Shown piece by piece: positions 34,541 through 41,132 of a stretch of DNA of 41,132 nucleotides. The notes beneath the pieces are model-generated. The model was not told the origin of the DNA. It searched no databases and worked only from the letters and a program-made list of their open reading frames with translations. Source of the DNA: Aquirhabdus sp. (GTDB lineage: Bacteria; Pseudomonadota; Gammaproteobacteria; Pseudomonadales; Moraxellaceae); assembly GCA_030150135.1 (NCBI GenBank), contig JASLGO010000141.1, positions 1 to 41,132 of the forward strand, written 5' to 3'. How positions within the stretch are numbered: the first letter of the stretch is position 1; each line of letters opens with the position of its first letter. The position numbers and the translations under genes were made by a program.

Positions 34541-34661
34541 TCACATAATTCCTAAAACTAAAAGTTCTTAAAACATTCATAATAAAATACAGCTAAAAAT
34601 CTCATGTCATCTTAGTAAGTCAAAGACCCACAACAATGTAACAACGATTCATTTCATTTAT

Positions 34662-35411
34662 TCATTTTTCTTTACTGCATACAGGACAATCTGGATCTTT
34701 GTGATAACGAATCTGACGCTGATTAAAACTTAAACCATCCCACAACAACAGACGCTCAGCCAAACTTGCCACATTCATACCAAGATACAATAACGCCGCA
34801 TGCGCTTGCATACTACCCATAACTGCCGTCGTTGTTGCGAGTACACCCGTATCAGCACAACGTCGTGCATCTTCTTCATCAGGCACATCTTGGAACAGGC
34901 AACGATAACACGCTTTGTCAGGCAATATCAGTGTCATTTGTCCTTCAAAACCAATTGCTGCTGCGGACAATAACGGAATTTTAGCATCCACACACGCTTT
35001 ATTTACGGCATCTCGTGTCGAAAAATTATCCGAACCGTCAAGAACCAAATCAACATCCATCAGAAACGTGGATAAATTATCAGCATTCACACGCTCTTGA
35101 ATGGCATCTATCGTCATCCAAGGATTGATCTGCGTTAAGTTATTTTTTGCAGCCACGACTTTCGGCTGACCAATATCTTGAGCAGTAAAAAGTGTTTGCC
35201 GCTGTAAATTACTCTCATCCACCGTATCAAAATCAATGATACGGAGAAAACCCAGGCCCGCTCGCGCTAAACTCATTGTAGCAGGACAGCCTAAGCCACC
35301 CATGCCAATCATTAAAACACGTGATGCCGACAACTTCTGTTGAGCGTCTATATCCCATTCTGGTAACAAAATCTGACGGCTAAAGCGAAGTAGCTGCTCA
35401 TCATTTAACAT
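34662..35411 (-). CDS. moeB: MoeB/ThiF-type adenylyltransferase (HesA/MoeB/ThiF family)
   Basis: 249 aa E1-like enzyme that adenylates the C-terminal Gly-Gly of a ubiquitin-like sulfur carrier (MoaD or ThiS). Visible: nucleotide loop GMGGLG (36-41), the DGSDNF segment (125-130), a probable reactive Cys185 in RRCADTG, and two zinc Cys pairs CYRC (168-171) and CPVC (242-245). No rhodanese extension. It follows prmC by 5 bases, so it is transcribed with prfA-prmC; moeB-like genes in this place are common in related bacteria. Choice between MoeB (molybdopterin) and ThiF (thiamine) cannot be settled, as no partner gene is nearby. Confidence 0.85.
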   Translation of the reverse strand: MLNDEQLLRFSRQILLPEWDIDAQQKLSASRVLMIGMGGLGCPATMSLARAGLGFLRIIDFDTVDESNLQRQTLFTAQDIGQPKVVAAKNNLTQINPWMTIDAIQERVNADNLSTFLMDVDLVLDGSDNFSTRDAVNKACVDAKIPLLSAAAIGFEGQMTLILPDKACYRCLFQDVPDEEDARRCADTGVLATTTAVMGSMQAHAALLYLGMNVASLAERLLLWDGLSFNQRQIRYHKDPDCPVCSKEK

Positions 35412-35416
35412 GTTGT

Positions 35417-36310
35417 TTACCTGACCTCATGCACAGCATTTTTACGTCCAAGTGTGACGCGATCATTACCACCATAATCTTTGATCGTGCGCACATCATT
35501 CAGACCTTCACGCAACATCAGATCTTGGACTTTTTGTGCTTGGTCATAACCATGTTCTAAAACCAATAACCCCTCAACATTCAAATAATCTATGGCTTGA
35601 TGAATAATCATCTTTAGATCACTCAAACCTTGATCTTGGGCAACCAATGCCGTAATCGGCTCATGCGTTAAATCTGCCAAATGCACATCGTCAGGATCAA
35701 TATAAGGCGGATTGCTCACGATCAAATCAAATGTTTCTTTTCTCAGCAATGCCTCAAACCAACTTCCTTGTAAAAAACGAACCTGATTCAAACCATGACT
35801 TTGTGCATTTTCCTGTGCGACAGCTAATGCTCCACCTGAAAAATCTGTAGCAGTCACTTGCCACAATGGACACTCGCTGGCTAAAGACAACGCTATCGCG
35901 CCAGTACCAGTCCCCATATCAATAACACTCAGCGCTTTATCCTTCGGTAGAAGCTCTAAAATCGTAGTCACAACAATTTCAGTATCAGGACGAGGAATCA
36001 ATGTATCAGGTGTGACTTTTAAATCTAATGTCCAGAATGCTTGTTTTCCTAGAACATAAGCCAGCGGCGTACCAGCTTGAAGCTGTTGCTTAAAATCTAA
36101 AAATTGTCGTGTCTGTTCAATAGTCAGCTGAAAATCAGGATAAGTACGAATAAATGTATAATTTTTATCAAGAATATGCATCAACAGTTGTATCAATTCA
36201 CGAGTATCTAAGTATACATCTGTTTCATGTAACTTTTTTGTATTAACACCATCAAACTGCAAAGCTTGAGCAATTATCAAAACTTCCTCACTTTGCATTT
36301 GATTAATCAT
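35417..36310 (-). CDS. prmC: Peptide chain release factor N5-glutamine methyltransferase
   Basis: 297 aa (also called HemK). Methylates the Gln of the GGQ motif in release factors using S-adenosylmethionine. Seen: a helical N-terminal domain (1-80), the SAM-binding DMGTGTGAIALSLA (131-144), and the catalytic NPPY (200-203) that holds the target glutamine. It begins 3 bases after prfA, whose product is its substrate, a strong functional and operon link. A second ATG four codons later is a possible alternative start. Confidence 0.96.
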   Translation of the reverse strand: MINQMQSEEVLIIAQALQFDGVNTKKLHETDVYLDTRELIQLLMHILDKNYTFIRTYPDFQLTIEQTRQFLDFKQQLQAGTPLAYVLGKQAFWTLDLKVTPDTLIPRPDTEIVVTTILELLPKDKALSVIDMGTGTGAIALSLASECPLWQVTATDFSGGALAVAQENAQSHGLNQVRFLQGSWFEALLRKETFDLIVSNPPYIDPDDVHLADLTHEPITALVAQDQGLSDLKMIIHQAIDYLNVEGLLVLEHGYDQAQKVQDLMLREGLNDVRTIKDYGGNDRVTLGRKNAVHEVR

Positions 36311-36313
36311 TGA

Positions 36314-37414
36314 TTAGCCACCATTTTCTTGAGCGAGTAATGCAAGCTGATCCGCTTGATGCTCTCGATGCAATGCATCTAACAGCTCATTCAAATCACC
36401 CTGCATCACTGCATCCAGTTTATAAAGTGTCAAATTAATACGATGATCCGTCATACGACCTTGTGGAAAATTATAAGTACGGATGCGTTCTGAGCGATCA
36501 CCTGTACCCACTAAATCACGACGCATACTCGCCGTCGCAGCATCAGCAACATCACGCTTTGCTTGCTCAAGCCGCGCAGCAAGCCATGACATCGCACGTG
36601 CTTTATTTTTGTGTTGACTACGCTCTTCTTGACATTCAACCACTGTACCAGTCGGAATATGAGTAATCCGCACCGCAGAATCGGTTTTATTAATATGCTG
36701 ACCACCTGCACCACTCGCACGATAAGTATCAATCCGCAAATCCGCAGGATTAATCTCAACCGTGTGATCAGTATCCACTTCAGGCAAGATGGCAACCGTA
36801 CACGCCGAAGTATGCACACGACCTTGAGTTTCAGTCGTTGGCACACGCTGCACGCGATGTGCACCACTCTCAAACTTCAACCGACCATAAACACCATCGC
36901 CTTCGATGCGAGCAATGACCTCTTTATAACCACCATGCTCACCATGGCTTTCCGAAAGAACCTCTAAGCTCCAACGCATTTTTTCCGCAAATCGAGAATA
37001 CATGCGAAATAAATCACCAGAGAAGATCGCAGCCTCATCACCACCAGTTCCCGCACGAATTTCAAGAAATGCAGAGTTCTGATCACTCGGATCTTTTGGG
37101 ATCATGAGGATGTTGAGTTCATTGGTATACTCAATGATACGCGCTTCTGCTTCGCGCTTCTCATCATCAGCCATGTCACGCATGTCTTTATCACTGCTTG
37201 GATCTTTGATCATTTCTTCAGCAGTTTTAATATCTGCTTCGGCTTGAACAAATAGCCCCCAAACGCGTACCAACTCCTCTAAATCACGATGTTCACGCGA
37301 TAACGCACGGAAGCGCTCATTATCACTAATAACGCTACTATCAGACAGTAAAGCATTTAATTCTTCAAAACGATCAGTCAGTTGGTCTAAACGTAAGCGA
37401 AGCGACGGCTTCAT
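36314..37414 (-). CDS. prfA: Peptide chain release factor 1
   Basis: 366 aa, normal RF1 length (E. coli 360). It recognises UAA and UAG and triggers peptide release. Codon-recognition PxT tripeptide is PTT at 192-194 (in RVPTTETQGR), which marks RF1 rather than RF2 (SPF). The peptidyl-transferase-site GGQ is at 237-239, within ASGAGGQHINKTDSAV. The N-terminal helical domain and the C-terminal basic helices are complete. First gene of the prfA-prmC-moeB run. Confidence 0.97.
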   Translation of the reverse strand: MKPSLRLRLDQLTDRFEELNALLSDSSVISDNERFRALSREHRDLEELVRVWGLFVQAEADIKTAEEMIKDPSSDKDMRDMADDEKREAEARIIEYTNELNILMIPKDPSDQNSAFLEIRAGTGGDEAAIFSGDLFRMYSRFAEKMRWSLEVLSESHGEHGGYKEVIARIEGDGVYGRLKFESGAHRVQRVPTTETQGRVHTSACTVAILPEVDTDHTVEINPADLRIDTYRASGAGGQHINKTDSAVRITHIPTGTVVECQEERSQHKNKARAMSWLAARLEQAKRDVADAATASMRRDLVGTGDRSERIRTYNFPQGRMTDHRINLTLYKLDAVMQGDLNELLDALHREHQADQLALLAQENGG

Positions 37415-37581
37415 GTGCAGGCATCCAAATCAGTCTAAAAACATCAATAAAAATGAAACCAGCCAACGAATTAATCAGCTAGGTAAACCTCATTTTTTAT
37501 TAAAAAAATATCAAGGGCGCGTAGTTTGACAGCATCTATGAGTCGGTGCAAACCAAGCAGCCACGTTTTCTAAAAATACCG

Positions 37582-38442
37582 CTAACCAATCCGCCGTTTT
37601 AGACCCTTCGTCTGAATGATACGCGTTGCAATTTCCTCAACGGACATTTCAGAAATATTCAAACTCGGAATACCCTCGCTGATATAAATTCCCTGAATCG
37701 CACGTAGTTCCATTTGACACTGCTGGAAACTCGCATAGCGACTACCCGCTTTGCGCTCATTACGAATCGCAACGAGACGTTCAGGATCAATCATTAACCC
37801 AAACAACTTATGCTTATATTCTTTGAGCACTTTAGGAAGGCGATTATCATCTAGATCGTCTTCAGTAATTGGATAATTAGCCGCCCGAATACCGAACTGA
37901 AGTGCCATATAAATACAAGTCGGTGTCTTACCTGAGCGAGACACACCGATCAAAATAATATCTGCCATATCATATTGACGTGTTCTCGCACCATCATCGT
38001 TGTCTAAGGCAAAATGAACTGCATCTATTCGAGATTTATAATCCTGCGAGTCAACCATACCATGGCAACTACCAACGATCGGCTCAGGCGGAACACCCAA
38101 CTCACCAGAAATCTTACTCAAAATCCCTTCAAACACATCAAGATTACAAGCTGATGCCGTATTGATAATATCGCGCAACACAGGGTCAACCAGTGTATCG
38201 AACACCAATGGACGAAGTTCGTCATCATGCGCAGCTTGGTTAATTAAACCCACGGCATCAAACGCACTGGCTTCATTATCGACATAAGGCAGAATCCGCA
38301 TATCGAACTCAACCTGTGGAAATTGTGACAATAAGGAATGCCCTAATGTCTCTGCTGTAATCGCAGTACCATCAGAAATAAAAAAAACCGTCCGATATTG
38401 TTTTTTAGGCTCAGGGATATTTGATGTAGATGATTCGTTCAT
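37582..38442 (-). CDS. ppsR: Phosphoenolpyruvate synthase regulatory protein (DUF299 kinase/pyrophosphorylase)
   Basis: 286 aa from the ATG at 38442; a TTG four codons upstream is in frame but less likely. A bifunctional serine/threonine kinase and pyrophosphorylase that switches PEP synthase off (ADP-dependent) and on (phosphate-dependent). Family marks: the N-terminal VFFISDGTAITAETLGHSLLSQF and the P-loop-like GVSRSGKT (166-173), followed by YMALQFGIRAANYP. The target gene ppsA is commonly divergent from ppsR but is not next to it here: the upstream neighbour is an exoprotein gene on the same strand. No strong ribosome-binding site precedes either start. Confidence 0.93.
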   Translation of the reverse strand: MNESSTSNIPEPKKQYRTVFFISDGTAITAETLGHSLLSQFPQVEFDMRILPYVDNEASAFDAVGLINQAAHDDELRPLVFDTLVDPVLRDIINTASACNLDVFEGILSKISGELGVPPEPIVGSCHGMVDSQDYKSRIDAVHFALDNDDGARTRQYDMADIILIGVSRSGKTPTCIYMALQFGIRAANYPITEDDLDDNRLPKVLKEYKHKLFGLMIDPERLVAIRNERKAGSRYASFQQCQMELRAIQGIYISEGIPSLNISEMSVEEIATRIIQTKGLKRRIG

Positions 38443-38540
38443 AGCATTAACCAACGTATAGAGAACGCTACTATAGCCTCAAGACAATCAAACTTTCTAT
38501 GATTATTCTTAAATACTTGATCTGAATCATCATGAAATAA

Positions 38541-38567
38541 AAAAGACTTCCATCAAGGAAGTCTTTT
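38541..38567 (-). terminator. Intrinsic terminator after the GlyGly-CTERM gene
   Basis: AAAAGACTTCC (38541-38551) pairs perfectly with GGAAGTCTTTT (38557-38567). It is followed on the minus strand by TTTTTTATTT and lies 43 bases after the stop of the exoprotein gene. It separates that gene from ppsR. Confidence 0.88.
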
Positions 38568-38610
38568 CACTGAACTTATATGATCTTACGCCTAGTCATA
38601 GGCAGATCAC

Positions 38611-41034
38611 TCATTTCAAAAATGAAATGCCCTTTTGTTCTAAGCGACGGCGTAACACTACCAAAGAGACTAAACCTAATAACGCACCAAACCCAACACT
38701 ACCACCACCAGCTTTGGTCTGGTCGGTTGTTGTTGCAGTATTGGTCACTGTCACTGTTCCAGAGTTAGATGCCGATAAATCATAGTTCAGCACTTGGTAA
38801 GTAAAACTATCATTGAACGGTGAATACAAATTGTCATTAACATAAGTAATCGTACCGCCGTAACAAGTGTATTGAGTTCTATTCACATTGTTGTTTGCAC
38901 AAGGCTCTTCATACTGAGCAACAATATGACCTTGTGTCGGTTTGGTAATAATGATGATATTCGCAGGAATATTGGTCACTACACCATTTACAAGTCGATT
39001 ATCAGAATAAAACGCTGGCTTTGGAACAACCTTACCATTGATATTCACTGTAGGGTAATTTGTACTTCCTATCGGACCATTACCATCATCACTTGCATGT
39101 GACAATATATCTAATGGAATACTCGCCGCACCAAATGGTAAAGTTACTGTAAAACTGTTCGCTGTCGGAGCAATGCTATTCACTGTAAAAGATGCAGTTC
39201 CTGTCGAAGTATTACTCGGGTTAGCCTTCTCCGTGATTGTATACTGACAGCTATCTATCGTACCACCCGGCGTTACCGTTCCATCATTTCGACTAGCCAA
39301 TAATTGCTTCATCACGGGATTCCATTCGCAATGAATATTGCCTGAATCACTCCCAGTAATTGTATATTTAGTCGAATCTGTCAATAAATCAATCGCACTC
39401 GTATTTGAGCCAGTTAGATTTTCTTGTGCACTGTCATTTGAAGTTACAGACATCACGACTTCACGATAACGATAACTGCTCTTATACGCATCCAAATATG
39501 CCTTATTCTGAGCAATCAACTGAGCAGCCTGTGCGGCAGTCACACCAGTTGTATTCGCAACTGTATTGATAACTGTCGAATAAGAGACGTTTGCACCACC
39601 AGTATCGTAGTTTGCAGTCAAAATCGATAATTCAAGTGCACCAATATCACAAGTAATCGTTATAAGTTGCGAGTTCGTATTTTGAATACCACTACCACGC
39701 GCTACGCCACGTTGATCACTAGATCCACAACTAGATACCACATCTCCTTTATGAATTAATGGACCGCCAGATATAGGTAAATAACCAGATAGATCTGAAC
39801 CACCATACAATCCTAATGGACTGACATAATCAGAAAGCTGCTTACTACTATCTGCATAGATATTAGTATCTTTTGCTGTTGTAGATGCTGGATGCAAGCT
39901 ACATTTGCTTGTTGCAGTCGTTGCTGGATTACTGGTACTTGCAAATAAATTTAAAGACGCAGATGTACCCACTGGTGTCACACCCGTAGCAGGATCAGGT
40001 GCCCCAAAATATTGGCAATCAGTAGCGTCATTAAAAGCCACAATATTATTCGTCAAACTTAAACCTGAAGAAATACCATAAAGCAATGCAACAGGACTAT
40101 GGTTCTCTGTAATAGTGTTACTTACTAGAGCAAGTGTACTGGTACGCCCCAAGCGAGTATTAATATTACCAACCATACTGACCGCGCCAACCTGTACGTT
40201 AGAACTCACTGCGCTACTGGATGTTGTATTCTGGGCTATCGTAGAGGCTGTGATAGACGTCGTGGCTTGTCCACAAAAATCAAGAATTGTAGAGGTATTT
40301 GCGGAACCATTATTGGTTACACTCAGTTGAGAGAGCGTAAATGTTCGAACTGTTGGGATTAAATTATCAAAACAACTCATTCCCAATACAGCACCTTGAG
40401 GAGCATTATTGCCAGTAAAGGACACTGCAGTCGCAGTCAAATTAGACAAAGCACCTTCAATAAAAATCGCACCACCTTGCAGAGCAGCAGTCGCATTATT
40501 GATTTGAACACGATTTAGATAAACTGTTCCACCTGCAAGAATTGACCCTCCAAACCCAGAGTCACCAGTTGTTCCACCAGCAGTACCACCACTCAAGATA
40601 ATGTTTGAAAGATTCAAAGGACTCAAGCTAACTGAAGTATTAAATATACGAGCATTATTTGCAGCAACAATCGTTGTTGCAATCGGAAGACGTGCTGGTT
40701 CTGCACCAGTCAAAGGGTCGATAGAAAACGGATCAGATGCGGCATCGCCTTGGATATTCATATTTCCATTAACAACTAACTCACCTTGAGTCAGGGTATA
40801 TGTACCCGCTGCTAATTGAATCGTATCTGTATAATATTGTTGTCCTGCTGCACATCCACCCACAGCAGTTTTAGTTGCACTCGCTTTAATTGCATCGCGA
40901 AGAGAACAAACTTGAGTGTTACCACTCACATCATTAAATGTCGTCACCGTAATCGTTGTAGCATGCGCAACATTCAAACTACTAAACAATGAAAATACCA
41001 AGGGCATTGCATATAAAGAAATACGACGGATCAT
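38611..41034 (-). CDS. CSLREA-type exoprotein with GlyGly-CTERM sorting tail
   Basis: 807 aa. Signal peptide to about residue 25 (VAHA), then the CSLREA-type motif CSLRDAI (43-49). A long region rich in Asn/Ser/Thr and Gly follows, of right-handed beta-helix type (repeated short strands such as LNLSNIILSGGTAGGTTGDSGFGGSI), with the typical DQRGVARG...CDIGALEL closing segment near 460. It continues into beta-sandwich-like regions (about 590-770). The last 35 residues are a GlyGly-CTERM tail: AGGGSVGF, a hydrophobic helix and VLRRR. That tail directs processing by rhombosortase and export via type II secretion in other bacteria. A perfect AGGAGG lies 6 bases before the ATG, and the start overlaps the stop of an upstream gene (ATGA). 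Confidence 0.9.
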   Translation of the reverse strand: MIRRISLYAMPLVFSLFSSLNVAHATTITVTTFNDVSGNTQVCSLRDAIKASATKTAVGGCAAGQQYYTDTIQLAAGTYTLTQGELVVNGNMNIQGDAASDPFSIDPLTGAEPARLPIATTIVAANNARIFNTSVSLSPLNLSNIILSGGTAGGTTGDSGFGGSILAGGTVYLNRVQINNATAALQGGAIFIEGALSNLTATAVSFTGNNAPQGAVLGMSCFDNLIPTVRTFTLSQLSVTNNGSANTSTILDFCGQATTSITASTIAQNTTSSSAVSSNVQVGAVSMVGNINTRLGRTSTLALVSNTITENHSPVALLYGISSGLSLTNNIVAFNDATDCQYFGAPDPATGVTPVGTSASLNLFASTSNPATTATSKCSLHPASTTAKDTNIYADSSKQLSDYVSPLGLYGGSDLSGYLPISGGPLIHKGDVVSSCGSSDQRGVARGSGIQNTNSQLITITCDIGALELSILTANYDTGGANVSYSTVINTVANTTGVTAAQAAQLIAQNKAYLDAYKSSYRYREVVMSVTSNDSAQENLTGSNTSAIDLLTDSTKYTITGSDSGNIHCEWNPVMKQLLASRNDGTVTPGGTIDSCQYTITEKANPSNTSTGTASFTVNSIAPTANSFTVTLPFGAASIPLDILSHASDDGNGPIGSTNYPTVNINGKVVPKPAFYSDNRLVNGVVTNIPANIIIITKPTQGHIVAQYEEPCANNNVNRTQYTCYGGTITYVNDNLYSPFNDSFTYQVLNYDLSASNSGTVTVTNTATTTDQTKAGGGSVGFGALLGLVSLVVLRRRLEQKGISFLK

Positions 41035-41132
41035 AACTGACCTCCTGTCAGACGACGGCGCAGCGCAAGCCCCATCAAGCCAAATACTGCAAAAATTCCA
41101 ATTCCGCCAGCACCAACCGTTTTACTCGTAAT
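41031..41132 (-). CDS. C-terminal end of another GlyGly-CTERM protein, partial
   Basis: Only the last 33 codons are in the window (the frame is open to the edge; stop TGA at 41031-41033). They read TVGAGGIGIFAVFGLMGLALRRRL followed by TGGQL: a Gly-Gly motif, a hydrophobic helix and an Arg cluster, the same sorting tail as the downstream 807-aa protein. Its stop overlaps that gene's ATG (ATGA) and its last codons contain the AGGAGG, so the two are translationally coupled. Its body lies outside the window. Confidence 0.8.
   Translation of the reverse strand: MTSKTVGAGGIGIFAVFGLMGLALRRRLTGGQL

Overview
The window reads as a chromosomal segment of a moderately AT-rich gammaproteobacterium, most likely a Moraxellaceae member close to Acinetobacter. 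This is inferred from the style of the housekeeping proteins (AcnB, Coq7, PpsR, TamA/TamB, folB next to a folK-like gene), a small YkuD enzyme without signal peptide beside a Sel1-repeat gene, and GlyGly-CTERM exoproteins. No phage, plasmid, IS transposase or CRISPR array is visible.

Layout. 1-5.5 kb: the 3' part of a DipZ-like thioredoxin protein, a small membrane protein, an amidase, a tandemly duplicated tRNA-Val/tRNA-Asp unit behind a near-consensus promoter, then a Sel1-repeat protein and a cytosolic YkuD enzyme. 5.6-10.7 kb: a lipase-like lipoprotein, an unknown membrane protein, an RsuA-type pseudouridine synthase and an unknown coiled-coil membrane protein. 10.8-13.4 kb: acnB. 13.9-18.9 kb: an EntD/Sfp-type phosphopantetheinyl transferase divergent from a 1356-aa Pls/PosA-type nonribosomal peptide synthetase. 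19.0-20.3 kb: two paralogous AlkB-fold proteins with damaged metal sites. 20.6-22.4 kb: a TetR regulator and argF, followed by a hairpin-rich MITE-like element. 22.7-29.5 kb: tamA-tamB. 29.7-32.4 kb: an LplT-like transporter, coq7 and a lipoprotein. 32.4-38.4 kb, all on the minus strand: folB-folK, an ABC1 kinase, prfA-prmC-moeB and ppsR. 38.6 kb to the end: two tandem GlyGly-CTERM surface proteins, the upstream one cut by the window edge.

The most interesting system is the synthetase plus its carrier-activating enzyme. The synthetase has the architecture known from epsilon-poly-L-lysine synthetase: adenylation domain, carrier domain, then six membrane helices alternating with three repeated soluble domains, and no thioesterase. 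Aligning its adenylation domain to GrsA by eye gives the specificity code DMEHILTVSK. From memory, this resembles the 2,4-diaminobutyrate code (DLEHNTTVSK) at seven of ten positions. The pair may therefore make a cationic homopolymer such as poly-diaminobutyrate. The second notable item is the pair of tandem AlkB-like proteins whose HxD...H iron ligands are partly (19652-20260) or wholly (19010-19573) replaced while the 2-oxoglutarate-binding arginine motif is kept.
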